A stretch of 64,000 bases of DNA from Bacteroidota bacterium (GTDB lineage Bacteria; Bacteroidota; Bacteroidia; NORP154), in the NCBI GenBank assembly GCA_022572355.1, contig JACZWC010000017.1:1-64000 (forward strand). Direction: 5' to 3'. Positions within the stretch are counted from its first letter, which is position 1. Each line of letters begins with the position of its first letter. The notes under the pieces are model-generated. The model was not told where the DNA came from. It saw nothing but the letters and a program-made list of their open reading frames with translations, and did not search any database. This document shows positions 46,201 through 55,205 of this stretch, piece by piece. Position numbers and translations under genes: made by a program.

Positions 46201-46568
46201 CCCAACTGTGTTTTAACAAACTCGGATTCAAATCCTAATGTTGTGGCAAGCGTATTGGCAATGTTATCAAGTGGGTTCCGTTCCGGACGGAAATCTGCAA
46301 TAACCCAATTATTAAATTTGGCCTTAAAAAGACCAGCTCGCATTTCAGGAATAACCCCAGCATATACAAGTGATGACTTTCCATCTCCGGAGGCTCCCGT
46401 AAGCATGACAAACTTCCTCTCTTCAAGTTGTTTGATAATCTCCTTGATTCGTTCATCCCTCCCAGTGAAGTACAAGGACTCCTCTTCAGCGAATGGCCTT
46501 AAACCAGGATATGGGCAAATCGGACCGGTTTGCAAATTCTCATCTGTGATTTCTGGTTTATTGGTCAT
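43239..46568 (-). CDS. nSTAND1 NTPase with membrane helix, coiled coil and WD40 propeller
   Basis: A 1109-residue STAND-type NTPase. CPYPGLRPF at residues 18-26 is the typical nSTAND1 lead-in. Walker A is Gly58-Ser65 (GASGDGKS) and Walker B is LLILVDQFEEFY (about residue 170). A winged-helix-like region follows up to about residue 560. One membrane helix is at about 580-600 (FTIAAATALIILLSGFSFWAY). It is preceded by KARRAKRRIR, so by the positive-inside rule the NTPase is cytoplasmic and the C-terminus periplasmic. Then come a coiled coil of about 130 residues and seven WD40-like repeats, enough for one propeller. STAND NTPases are switch proteins that oligomerise on ligand sensing. It lies 10 bases after the DUF4062-like gene. 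Confidence 0.87.
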   Translation of the reverse strand: MTNKPEITDENLQTGPICPYPGLRPFAEEESLYFTGRDERIKEIIKQLEERKFVMLTGASGDGKSSLVYAGVIPEMRAGLFKAKFNNWVIADFRPERNPLDNIANTLATTLGFESEFVKTQLGYGFSALADIYKSTDYHIDYERKEWEKADEEARKTLKKKGANLLILVDQFEEFYTNPENYSNGKPSKQSQIVVNTILETAKIALKEDLPIYIICTMRSDYIGQCASFPGLPEYIGFSQFFVPRLKRKEMYQVVKEPALLSGNRISQRLVEILINELREGFDQLPVLQHALNKLWETADRGKSEMDLIHLAQLSGIPVRYLPKDEQEKFKTWFAELPEYRKKYFDHHGLDKVLATHANGLYETSHEYFINNGRANGIEQTISENDSKLIIKKVFQCLTKIDEGKTVRNRMTLQEITNIVNLPNIELKIVQWHLNIFREQGNTLISPFISEDAASSDLSPETVLDITHESLIRNWNRLKDWADEEYDNWIQFLDFKKQLQRWIDSENSVDYLLSIGPLTFFDNWYDEVKPNNYWLARYDERDIPDEDKLKDADEILKSASAFIEKSKWEISKARRAKRRIRQFTIAAATALIILLSGFSFWAYNERTYALDQTRIAELQKEEALLANRKAILAKNTANKAKIISQDSEKKALKAQKEAEKAKLLALNAKQLAEIASLRAKEQEENAKREAEKAEKQRKVAEVEKERAELAENRARKLSLLTLAQSLALKSTILDENKQLIALLAVQAYNFNVANGGKLNDPAIYEALRSSYVALHSKNPNTLTGSKAEPRSIVFPGDTPSLFSVGKDGILNEWNVDNLTIINSTTFNSNYQSSISSLYYKPDGTMLVTGHDNNAICLWGSGKDNTKFKEIKAHSAYIRAVAFNTDGNSIATAGKDSVIIFWDHSSDPPTETRRIESPGAVRSMIYSANGKFVFVALEKGDILRYSISSLEAITVYASVSTKPLSMMINNFQEKLIVGFSDGKVRIFDLKSETFEYEQLNSHTTRIEFIDISNDGKLMAVVGSDNIIKIYLIDYLESKPIVLKDHKTKVRCMNFGNDNKLFVGCADNSIRFWETEPIIIVEKIGSLVNRNLTQEEWEGFIGKNVEYENTF

Positions 46569-46578
46569 TCTCCCTATG

Positions 46579-47490
46579 TCAGTTGCTTAATGCCTCAAGG
46601 ACCTTATCATACTGAACTTTAATCTCCAATGCGATTAATTCTCCAGCAACAATCAAAGAAACCACTTTGGGTGCATTGAACTTTTTACCGACATTGCTCT
46701 CCGGATCATCCGTGCCGATCAAGACAATGGAGGTATCTGAAGACGCACCTCCTGCACTCTTCCATACTTTCTGTGTAAATGGCAAGGCCCAATCAGCAGT
46801 ATTCTTAAAATATATAATTACTAATTTGGAGACGCCACCTTGTTGAATACAATATTCTGAATAATCCATGTCGCTATCTTGAACAATAGTCAGTTTTTCA
46901 ATAGGGTCAATAATGTCACTCAACATATCAATAATTTCATCAGCTTCGGATTCATCTAATTCGTTGAATACGATAAATACTTCAGCCTCTTTAATATCAA
47001 ATTTGACCTTTTCATCAAAAGTCATCATGGATCGGATATCATTAACTAACCTGATTGAAGAATCCGCATTGGTGAAGATCATATTATTCAATATGCTCGT
47101 ACGCACTTCGTCTATAAATTGAGCTTGGTTGTCCTCCTTGATACTCAATAGGGTATCTGGAGGATACCAAATAAACATTTTGAATTCATCTCGGCCCTCT
47201 TCAATTCTCTTCCGGGCTTCTTGAAACTGAAACTTTTGATAAGAAACAGATTCATCAAATTCAAGTGTTCGGCCATATTCATTACCCAATATGTGTAATG
47301 AACAATTGACCTGGGCAATTCCGCTTCTCACTTCCTCGACGAAATCTAGTTCATCCGAATCATTGGACACTTGTACTATCTCCATTCCAGCCTTGAGTAG
47401 TGTATTCTTAACTTCTTCAGTTAACATTGAAGTGGAATCCGAAGGTGTGGCAAGAAATAGCCTGATTTGAGGTGGGTTTTGATTCTCCAT
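46579..47490 (-). CDS. DUF4062/TIR-like protein, first gene of nSTAND operon 1
   Basis: A 303-residue soluble protein. The N-terminal half (RLFLATPSDSTSMLTEEV, CSLHILGNEYGRTL, KFQFQEARKRIEE, KMFIWYPPD) follows the DUF4062 pattern, a TIR/SLOG-like fold often found at the N-terminus of STAND proteins. The second half (AEVFIVFNELDESEADEI, SKLVIIYFKNTADW, TSIVLIGTDDPES) looks like a second TIR-like Rossmann unit. It has no membrane segment. It is gap-free over its whole length against the 57617-58528 protein, with about two thirds or more of positions identical by eye. I infer a cytoplasmic partner or effector of the NTPase. The catalytic Glu of NAD-cleaving TIRs cannot be assigned. Confidence 0.75.
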   Translation of the reverse strand: MENQNPPQIRLFLATPSDSTSMLTEEVKNTLLKAGMEIVQVSNDSDELDFVEEVRSGIAQVNCSLHILGNEYGRTLEFDESVSYQKFQFQEARKRIEEGRDEFKMFIWYPPDTLLSIKEDNQAQFIDEVRTSILNNMIFTNADSSIRLVNDIRSMMTFDEKVKFDIKEAEVFIVFNELDESEADEIIDMLSDIIDPIEKLTIVQDSDMDYSEYCIQQGGVSKLVIIYFKNTADWALPFTQKVWKSAGGASSDTSIVLIGTDDPESNVGKKFNAPKVVSLIVAGELIALEIKVQYDKVLEALSN

Positions 47491-47527
47491 TTCAATTTAT
47501 AACATTTCCGACTTAAATGATTCGATA

Positions 47528-47557
47528 TAAATATATAACATTCCAGATTAATGTCAA
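47528..47557 (-). promoter_or_regulatory. Promoter of nSTAND operon 1
   Basis: On the minus strand: TTG (extended as TTGACA) at 47557-47552, a 19-base spacer, then TATATTTA at 47535-47528. It lies about 38 bases before the ATG at 47490. The same elements with the same spacing occur before the paralogous gene at 58528. Confidence 0.65.
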
Positions 47558-47618
47558 CTCTGGAAGCAATGCATTTTATACAGGGCACCCAACTGATAAT
47601 ACGGAAGAAAACATCGAA

Positions 47619-47780
47619 CTAATGCTGCCAGTTTTCATGGTAATAAATAGCTGTTAATATGGCTTCTTTTAATTGCTCGGAAGGCTTTCGAGCAGCATTT
47701 TTCAGTCTTTTGCGGCGGCAATAAAAGAGAATGGCTAAGAGCAGCAGGAGTGCGACCACATAAATTATTTCTTCACTCAT
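47619..47780 (-). CDS. 53-residue single-pass membrane microprotein, end of nSTAND operon 2
   Basis: I found this by reading the minus strand: ATG at 47780 (MSEEIIYVVALLLLL), one membrane helix at about residues 5-20, a basic stop-transfer patch (CRRKRLKN), then a soluble amphipathic tail (EQLKEAILTAIYYHEN) ending in WQH and TAG at 47619-47621. It begins 11 bases after the stop of the OmpA-family gene 47792-49909 in the same direction, so it is likely the last gene of operon 2. The family is not recognised. The N-out/C-in topology is inferred from the basic patch. Confidence 0.55.
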   Translation of the reverse strand: MSEEIIYVVALLLLLAILFYCRRKRLKNAARKPSEQLKEAILTAIYYHENWQH

Positions 47781-47791
47781 GAATTGCAATA

Positions 47792-49909
47792 TTATGGCCT
47801 GATAAATTTGATTTCTGTCCTTCGATTGTATTTATGCTCACGAACAGAGCATTCCACATTGTTTACACATCTGTTTCTTACTTCTTGTTCTCCATAACCT
47901 TCAGGCATAATTCTGGAAGTTGCAATTTTTTGCTTGATTAAATACAAGGAAATTTCGGCTGCCCTTTTCCTGGAAAGTATAAGATTGTTCTGTGCGTCTC
48001 CCACCGCATCCGTATGGGATGATATTTTCAATTTTACCGTTGGATTCTTCTTGAGTATTTTGACTATTCTATACAGTTGATCTTTCGCGTTTGCGTTGAT
48101 TTTCCATGACCCGGATTCATAGTATATGTATATATCTATTTTGATCTCTTTCTGCTTACTCCTCTTAAGAGCGTTGTATACTGCATAAGTATCTTCCTCT
48201 TTCATCAGAGAAAATTTCTCTTGATTAGCCGGACCGATCTTATAGGAATACTCTTTGTTCTCATTCTTCTCCAACGTACTCACTAATTCTCCATAAGGAT
48301 TGGCAATAAATACTTTGTCATTTGAGACTGTTTTGCTCAAATCAGGGAGAGTCAGGAAAAATTGACTTTCCTTATGAATACTTTTAAAAGAGAAATCGCC
48401 GTAGATATCTGTAATCGATGAGTCCATAACCACGCCCAGAGAATCTTTTAGTATAATATTTTGAAGCACCACTGGATATAGTGTGTCCTGTCCTTTTAGA
48501 ATCTTACCGTAAACATCCGTTTGATTGTTCAATGATTCCACATCAAATGTAGGATTTGCGTGCCCGATTTCTATTGCCATTATCGGATGACCATCATCGT
48601 CGTATTTGGCAAGACATACTGATGATTTTGAATCAAATAAAGTCTCCTTACCAAATACAATGGAAGAACTAAAATTTCCCAATATGCTCAAGTCACCATT
48701 TTGATCGACAAAAGCGTCTTGCATAAAGTTATCCGCAGCCGACTCAAAGACCGTTCCCCATATAAAAGTGCCTGACGGGGATATTTTAACCAAATAGCCA
48801 CTGTATTGATCCCAGGAGTACACATTTACCTTGGCAGAAAAGTCGGCCCCGTTAAACAGGTTTCCAGTAATATAAATATTTCCCGCATTGTCGCTATTGA
48901 CATCAACGCAAGTAATTTCATCTTCGTGCACAGGCTGCTTCATCCATTGAAGCTCACCAGCCCCATTGAACTTAGCAATTAGAATGCTTCCCATATCAGG
49001 TGCAATAAATACCTGATTTTGCAAACGCATAGAATCGGTGAACGCGATGGATATGATTGTATTGTCATCATTGTCTATTTCTATACCTGTAACATAATCC
49101 GAACCTACACCTCCTCCAAATTTTACCCATATAAACTCCCCTTTATCAGAATATTTAGCAATAAAAAAATCGTATTGCCCATTACTTTTCAAACTGATTT
49201 TTCCGATTTTTGCAGTCCCTGTGAACATGCCTGACACATAGATGCTGCTCCTTTTTACCGTGATAACGGATCCTTGATCTTCTCCCTCCCCGCCCATAGT
49301 TTTGATCCATTTCAGGTTTCCCTGCGTATCGTACTTTGAAAAGAAAACATCTGTTCCACCTCTGCTTTTCTGCTTGTGGATTCGATCTTCAAAATAACCG
49401 GTAGTATATATATTGCCTGATCTATCGACGTCCATTGATTCTACATAGCCCTTAAGCTTCTTGCACCAAACTATATCTCCCGAGTAATTTAATTTTACCA
49501 GGAATTGGGCATTGCCTTCAGATTCGTGAAGCTGGAGATCCTGAAAATTGGCTTTACCTGTAAAAAATCCCGTTACATAAACATTCCCCAATCCATCTTC
49601 CTTAATACTCGTTGCGGCATCCGTACCAGTACCACCGACAGATATTGCCCACCTGTAAATTCCCTTGTAATTGTATTTGGCGATATAGACATCATCGTCG
49701 CCCTTGCTCTGTAGAATAAAACGCCCAAACCCTACTGTTCCGGAGAAATTACCGGTTACATAGTAATTGTTATCCCCATCCATGCAAAATCCCGATCCGT
49801 CTATTTTGCCTGTAGAGTCGGGAGGTATCTGAGCCAGCATATCATATGAATTCAAGGCTACTATAAGCAACAGTGAAAAGGCAATAGCTGGAAAACGCAG
49901 TTTATGCAT
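47792..49909 (-). CDS. SBBP-repeat propeller protein with C-terminal OmpA domain
   Basis: A 705-residue protein with a signal peptide (FSLLLIVALNSYDMLAQ). About seven to eight repeats follow with the SBBP-type core D-x-x-GN-x-Y-(V/I)-TG (DGLGNVYVTGFFTG, DRSGNIYTTGYFED). Next is a carboxypeptidase-regulatory-like beta-sandwich (ITDIYGDFSFKS, about residues 470-540). The C-terminal OmpA domain of about 115 residues has VKLKISSHTDAVGDAQNN and LSRKRAAEISLYLI, the peptidoglycan-binding pattern. It should be anchored to the cell wall from the outer membrane or periplasm. It lies 47 bases after the GldL-like gene. Confidence 0.85.
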   Translation of the reverse strand: MHKLRFPAIAFSLLLIVALNSYDMLAQIPPDSTGKIDGSGFCMDGDNNYYVTGNFSGTVGFGRFILQSKGDDDVYIAKYNYKGIYRWAISVGGTGTDAATSIKEDGLGNVYVTGFFTGKANFQDLQLHESEGNAQFLVKLNYSGDIVWCKKLKGYVESMDVDRSGNIYTTGYFEDRIHKQKSRGGTDVFFSKYDTQGNLKWIKTMGGEGEDQGSVITVKRSSIYVSGMFTGTAKIGKISLKSNGQYDFFIAKYSDKGEFIWVKFGGGVGSDYVTGIEIDNDDNTIISIAFTDSMRLQNQVFIAPDMGSILIAKFNGAGELQWMKQPVHEDEITCVDVNSDNAGNIYITGNLFNGADFSAKVNVYSWDQYSGYLVKISPSGTFIWGTVFESAADNFMQDAFVDQNGDLSILGNFSSSIVFGKETLFDSKSSVCLAKYDDDGHPIMAIEIGHANPTFDVESLNNQTDVYGKILKGQDTLYPVVLQNIILKDSLGVVMDSSITDIYGDFSFKSIHKESQFFLTLPDLSKTVSNDKVFIANPYGELVSTLEKNENKEYSYKIGPANQEKFSLMKEEDTYAVYNALKRSKQKEIKIDIYIYYESGSWKINANAKDQLYRIVKILKKNPTVKLKISSHTDAVGDAQNNLILSRKRAAEISLYLIKQKIATSRIMPEGYGEQEVRNRCVNNVECSVREHKYNRRTEIKFIRP

Positions 49910-49956
49910 TGTATCTTGAATAATAATAGTGCAATGGCCAGATGGGAAGACTTAAT

Positions 49957-50739
49957 TTATTTATTTAGTTCTCCTTCTTCTCTCTTAACGAAGAAGTTAT
50001 AATAACCTACTTCATATTTCATATATATAGCCCTTTCTTTTTCACCTCCAAGTATTGCCTGTACTCTCAACTCTTCAATCATTGGTGGATTAGCCAATGA
50101 ATAAAAGCTTGGAGATATGCCCACCAAACCGAAACCTGTATACGTTACGATAATTGTAAATATTACCAGCATCAATGCAATATTCCCCCTTAGTTTTCTT
50201 AGATACGTTGTAAAACGAATTTCTTTATCATCGTATTTATATTTAAATAATGACAGAATAGCAATAAGCGGAAACAGAAAAATATTGACGGTTAAAATAA
50301 TACCTGAACCTGGCCAATGCTGAAGCTTAAAAACCCAACCTATAAACCCAAGAGCACAAGCGATAAAAACAAGCAGGGATAGTATACCAAACTTAAGGTT
50401 GATTCGTGCAGTGCTTTTGAACTCACGAAATCCTTGAAGCAAATACATTATAGCCAATGCTCCACCAGATAAGATGAGGAGAACGCCAGCGCCAGGCCAG
50501 TGCAGAAATTTGAATACCCAACCAAGAATAAATAAGAAAATAAGGAGTGATTCTGAGAATAGGTAAGATGATTTCCTTTTAACTTTGCCGATAATTGCTT
50601 CGATAAAAAATACGAGACCCAACAATATGAGCGAGAACAATACAATGCGAAGCCCATATTGGTTATGAGCGAAATTGGCAAAACAGCCAAATACCACAAG
50701 CGCCAATAATCCGTATTTATAATTTCTCAGTCTGTTCAT
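49957..50739 (-). CDS. GldL-like multi-helix membrane protein with two FKxxHWPG motifs
   Basis: A 260-residue protein with about six to seven membrane helices. Two of them end in GWVFKFLHWPGAG and GWVFKLQHWPGSG, about 65 residues apart. The FKxxHWPG signature is what I associate with the membrane part of GldL, the inner-membrane motor subunit of T9SS and gliding. Here it is duplicated, and the long cytoplasmic C-terminal domain of GldL is absent; the tail of about 55 residues is soluble (EELRVQAILGGEKERAIYM). It lies between the nSTAND and OmpA genes of operon 2 with short gaps (28 and 47 bases). Motor-like or ion-conducting function is speculation. Confidence 0.65.
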   Translation of the reverse strand: MNRLRNYKYGLLALVVFGCFANFAHNQYGLRIVLFSLILLGLVFFIEAIIGKVKRKSSYLFSESLLIFLFILGWVFKFLHWPGAGVLLILSGGALAIMYLLQGFREFKSTARINLKFGILSLLVFIACALGFIGWVFKLQHWPGSGIILTVNIFLFPLIAILSLFKYKYDDKEIRFTTYLRKLRGNIALMLVIFTIIVTYTGFGLVGISPSFYSLANPPMIEELRVQAILGGEKERAIYMKYEVGYYNFFVKREEGELNK

Positions 50740-50767
50740 TAAATGCTGAATTAAATTAATTCATGAG

Positions 50768-53700
50768 TTAATCGTCAATATTAAGCGTCATTCTCAAATA
50801 TGCGTTATCCAATGTTTTAGCTTCATAATCCATCCAATGGTCATCGTGATAATTCTTTTTATCAAAGCTCTTCCAGCCGTAGATTTCTCGGCTTTCTGTA
50901 AAATTGTTTTCCCGATTTTGAATTATTTCAGTGTAGAGTATTTGATTGTACAATTCCAGCTCATCATTTGACGAAATATAATCGGGAATAAATTTATATG
51001 CTTTGTAATAATATCCGTTATATGCTACACCCCACACCAGATTATTGATTGCCCGGCCCTTCCTTTGAGCGTCTTGATCTTTTATGAGTTTAAGAGATAG
51101 GTCGTACATACGCTGGCTCCCGATCATACTCAATACTTTTATCAATTTGAGGCCGAATTTATCACCGTTCTCTATATCATCAAATATCAAATCCAAATAC
51201 TCAAATGTATTCTCAACAGGCCCGGATTTTTGTAAGCCAAAGGTTATATCGATCACCGTATTCCTTTTGGTATAGTCATCTATAAATATTTTCAGCATTT
51301 GCATAGATTTATCGAATCGATTGGTAAGCGCAAAATGGGTTGCCAACAATCTCAGCAGTTCTTTGTTTACTTTCCCATACGGGGCTGGACGATTTTGAAA
51401 TTCGTGTGAGTCTCTGATCTCTGGGACGTTAATATCCTTGTTTGGTCCTGCATCAAATTTCGGCAACACTCCCCTGTCAAAATACCTGATGAATTTCACC
51501 AGATGCATAAAGTCTATGTCGATCGTTTGCCTCGCAAGATGGTCTTTTACAACAAGTTTTTTTGCGAAGTCAAAATATTTAAAATTGATTTTTTTAATTG
51601 TTGAATTGGAATTTAACTTGTATGCATCGTAATACTCATATAAAAATCTCTCAATTGCTTCATAATCTGTCTGTGATTTATAATATTCAATACAGCTGCT
51701 ATTTTTGAGCATGTAATCAAAGAATGGAAAGGGATTCTGGACAAAGGATTGAAGTGTGTATGGATTCTTTGTGTCATCCTCTCTTATAATTCCCGGATAA
51801 AGAAATAAGTCAGAATATTTGATCTTTTTTGACATTGGATCATCTGCCCACCCTATTACAAAATCCTGATCGAGAAAATCATCACTAATTTTCGAATAAT
51901 ACTCAAAAGCCCTTTTAAATGAATCATTGGATCTTTTCCGTGTCAAATCTTCATCATCCGTTCCTTTCAATTCTGAAATCCCGAGTAAAGTATAAATTCC
52001 GCGTTTTTTATAATACATCGCGAAATTGAAATTGATCTCATCACCAAAACTCCTCGTTATCCAGGCAGGCAGGTTGGCAAATTCTGCCATCTGTTTGCCG
52101 GTGGCACTCCCGTATTCATCCCAACCTTTATCTTTTTGATCATCTGAAATCAGGAACGGAATGATGTTTCCAAAGTGAACATCTCTGGTTCCGCCCTTAA
52201 TATAAAAGCTGCTAATCTTGGAGTAGAAGTTTCGCTTGCATATTTTCTCAATTATTTTCAGCCTGGAAAGCCCTGAATAAGAACGGTATTTATCGATCAG
52301 CTCTTCTGTTTTAAAAGACGGGTAATGGTCAAATTTTGTCAGATAATGAAAGATCATGTAAAAGTTCTCATTATCATATTTCTTATAGTCATTGTTGTAC
52401 AGAATGATAGAGTCTAAGCATCTGTCAATATTTTCATAATTGCCTTCTACGGCATTTAAGTATGCTAAAATCTGATATCCGCCATTGTGAGTCAGGAAAT
52501 GACTATTTCTGTTAGAAACCCTCCATCTCTTCTCTTTAGAATAAATTTTGTCAAAAATGATCCTGGCCTTTTCATTGCCGAAAGGGGAAATTTTAGAAGT
52601 AATTTCTTTTATCTTCTCTATTCCCAGGATATCAGAAGAAGCGATTAACAGTTCGATGCTTTGATTAAAAGCGGATACATTTTTGATAATGCCTTGGTTG
52701 TGCTCAAAATTCCTTTTTCTTGGTTTTGTAGGTTGCTCCGGATGAGTGGGTTTTGTATCCCTCAGGTTATTCTTCCAGTTTTCAAATTCGATTTTCCATT
52801 TTTCATTCTTCTTCTCATAGGCCAACTGCCTCTTTTCATAAATATCCATGGCCTCCTCATAGGTAGTTGCCTTGCTCTCCCAAGACAGTATGTGGTCAAC
52901 TGCATCGTATAAACGATTTGTGCTGGCTACTATAGCCTCGCTGACAAAAGATTCATAATCGTGAAGCTTCATGAAGTAACACAGTGTTAAGAACTGATTC
53001 AAGTTTCTCAAGCTGTTCTCACTTATAGCCCCGGCTGTGGTAAACGAACCGGTATCTTGTTCAGCCTTGTATCGAACAAAACGCTCTTCCTCTTCTATGG
53101 AACCAAATTTATTTCCGGACTTATCTATTATTACTCCTTTGTTAAGAATATCAGTGAGTAACATGTGCAAATAATGAAATATGTCTTCCGCAATCCGATT
53201 AACAACCTTTTTATCCGGGTCATTGTAATTTTCTGCCAGTTTAAACATCTCGATTGCTATATCAAAGGCCAGGGAATCGTTCTTAAGGTTTTCGAGAATC
53301 CTGGTAAATGAACCTGAATTTAATCGCTCACTGTTGATGAGAAACTGCGCCTTTGCTTTTACACCTACGTTTCTGGAAGTAAGTAGTCCAATACCTTTTT
53401 CCTGTATTTCTGCTATTACATTGTCATTCAATTTCAAATTGTAGTCGAAATAGTAGTAGGTACATGTACAAATTAGTGCCACCAGTGCAAAGATGTTTGC
53501 AATCCGATTGGCGCCATACTTGATTATAGTGCGGGAGAAGTATAAATTCCGCGCACTTTTTTTGATAAATTCTCGTGCATTATTAAGTATTTCCTCTGCT
53601 TCTTCAAGTTTCTCTTCAAGGGAAATATCCCTTTCATCATATCTGGCAAGCCAATACTTGTTTGGGTTCTTTTTATTATACCATTTTTCAAAAAATGTGA

Positions 53701-55186
53701 GCGGGCCTATTGGAAGGAGATATCCATTGGATTTTTCACTATCAACCCATCGTTGTAACTGCTTGTTAAAATCTTGAAAATTGTGCCAATTAGCGTATTC
53801 CTCATCTGCCCACTGCTTTAGCAGATCCCAATTTCTAATCAGAGATTCATGCGTAATCTCCAATACAGTATCTTCTGCCAAAGCAGTTTTTTCTTTATCA
53901 TCTGAAACAAAAGGGCTGATAAATGTATTTCCTTGCTTTCTAAATACATAAAGTATGGAAGCGACTGCCTCTGAATTCAGGTTGGGGCGATTGATGATAT
54001 CTGTTATTTCCCTTAAGGTCATGCGGTTCCTTACAGCGCGATTGGCATCTATTTTTGTTAAGCACTGGAAGGTTAGCTTAATCACGCGCTGGGCATCCGG
54101 CTGTGAAATGACCTCAGTGGAGTGATCCTCCTCATACAATTCATTTGCATGGGCGGCGAGGATATTAGAAATGGATGGTTCTTCGAAATACTTCTTTTTA
54201 AATTCAGGCAATGCATCCAGCCAGGTATCGAATGCATTTGAATCTTCCGGTGGCAGAAGCTGCGAAGAGATGCCTGCTATCTGGGCCAGGTGAATTAAGT
54301 CGATCTCCTTTTCGCCTTTATCGGCCATATTCCATAGATTGTTCAAGGCGTGTTGCAGTACCGGTAGTTGATCAAAACCGTCGCTCAGTTCATTGATGAG
54401 CACTTCAATGACGCGGTGAGCTACTTTTGTGCCACCCAGTTCAGCGGGTTCTTCTATTATTTGATAAACCTCTTTTCTGTTCAAGCGGGGAACAAAAAAT
54501 TGGCTGTATCCAATATTTTCCGGCAAACCCTTGAAGGCAGCACAATGTCCAATATAATCTGAACGCATCGTGCAGATGATGTATATGGGCAAGTCTTCGG
54601 CAAGGGCAATTTTTGCGGTTTCGAGAATCAGATTTACTGTAATCTGTGATTGCTTGGAAGGTTTTCCATTGCTGTAATTCTCTGTGTTTGTAAAAAACTC
54701 TTCGAATTGATCGACCAAAATGAAAAGATTGGCAGCCTTACTTTTTAATTTTCGCTTTCCCTCCTCATCCGCATTTAACCACTCATCAGCAGTTTGATCC
54801 AAATAATATTCAGATGACTTGTACAGATTTATAATTGCAGAAAATCCAAATGAAAGTTCTTTCTCCACCTTATCAATCTCAATCTTTAACTGGTTCGAAA
54901 GAGCCTTGGCCAAATTAGTGAGCGGTGATCTTTCCGGCCTGAAATGAGTAATTACCCAATTATTAAAACTCGCCTTGAAAAACCCAGCCCTGGCTTCGGG
55001 AATTACACCGGCGTAGACTACTGAAGATTTCCCATCTCCAGAGGCACCTGTTAGCATCAGGAACTTTCTCTCCTCGAGTTGGCTCTTAATCTGTTTGATA
55101 TGTTTATCCCTACCCTTGAAGAAGATGGATTCCGCCTCCGTAAACGGCCTTAAACCAGGATATGGACATATTTTAACCTCTGTCAT
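50768..55186 (-). CDS. nSTAND1 NTPase with membrane helix and ~900-residue helical C-terminal region
   Basis: A 1472-residue paralogue of the 43239-46568 NTPase over the first 560 residues: CPYPGLRPFTEAES at the N-terminus, Walker A GASGDGKS (about residues 41-48) and Walker B LFILVDQFEEFF. One membrane helix lies at about 560-585 (NIFALVALICTCTYYYF), preceded by basic residues (KKSARN, SRTIIKYGANR), so the C-terminus is predicted to be periplasmic. The remaining 900 residues carry no WD40 repeats; they are mostly helical and read like a long solenoid without recognisable repeats. I do not recognise that domain. It probably serves the sensing role that WD40 plays in the paralogue. Confidence 0.85.
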   Translation of the reverse strand: MTEVKICPYPGLRPFTEAESIFFKGRDKHIKQIKSQLEERKFLMLTGASGDGKSSVVYAGVIPEARAGFFKASFNNWVITHFRPERSPLTNLAKALSNQLKIEIDKVEKELSFGFSAIINLYKSSEYYLDQTADEWLNADEEGKRKLKSKAANLFILVDQFEEFFTNTENYSNGKPSKQSQITVNLILETAKIALAEDLPIYIICTMRSDYIGHCAAFKGLPENIGYSQFFVPRLNRKEVYQIIEEPAELGGTKVAHRVIEVLINELSDGFDQLPVLQHALNNLWNMADKGEKEIDLIHLAQIAGISSQLLPPEDSNAFDTWLDALPEFKKKYFEEPSISNILAAHANELYEEDHSTEVISQPDAQRVIKLTFQCLTKIDANRAVRNRMTLREITDIINRPNLNSEAVASILYVFRKQGNTFISPFVSDDKEKTALAEDTVLEITHESLIRNWDLLKQWADEEYANWHNFQDFNKQLQRWVDSEKSNGYLLPIGPLTFFEKWYNKKNPNKYWLARYDERDISLEEKLEEAEEILNNAREFIKKSARNLYFSRTIIKYGANRIANIFALVALICTCTYYYFDYNLKLNDNVIAEIQEKGIGLLTSRNVGVKAKAQFLINSERLNSGSFTRILENLKNDSLAFDIAIEMFKLAENYNDPDKKVVNRIAEDIFHYLHMLLTDILNKGVIIDKSGNKFGSIEEEERFVRYKAEQDTGSFTTAGAISENSLRNLNQFLTLCYFMKLHDYESFVSEAIVASTNRLYDAVDHILSWESKATTYEEAMDIYEKRQLAYEKKNEKWKIEFENWKNNLRDTKPTHPEQPTKPRKRNFEHNQGIIKNVSAFNQSIELLIASSDILGIEKIKEITSKISPFGNEKARIIFDKIYSKEKRWRVSNRNSHFLTHNGGYQILAYLNAVEGNYENIDRCLDSIILYNNDYKKYDNENFYMIFHYLTKFDHYPSFKTEELIDKYRSYSGLSRLKIIEKICKRNFYSKISSFYIKGGTRDVHFGNIIPFLISDDQKDKGWDEYGSATGKQMAEFANLPAWITRSFGDEINFNFAMYYKKRGIYTLLGISELKGTDDEDLTRKRSNDSFKRAFEYYSKISDDFLDQDFVIGWADDPMSKKIKYSDLFLYPGIIREDDTKNPYTLQSFVQNPFPFFDYMLKNSSCIEYYKSQTDYEAIERFLYEYYDAYKLNSNSTIKKINFKYFDFAKKLVVKDHLARQTIDIDFMHLVKFIRYFDRGVLPKFDAGPNKDINVPEIRDSHEFQNRPAPYGKVNKELLRLLATHFALTNRFDKSMQMLKIFIDDYTKRNTVIDITFGLQKSGPVENTFEYLDLIFDDIENGDKFGLKLIKVLSMIGSQRMYDLSLKLIKDQDAQRKGRAINNLVWGVAYNGYYYKAYKFIPDYISSNDELELYNQILYTEIIQNRENNFTESREIYGWKSFDKKNYHDDHWMDYEAKTLDNAYLRMTLNIDD

Positions 55187-55205
55187 CTTGACTTTCCCAT
55201 CTGGA

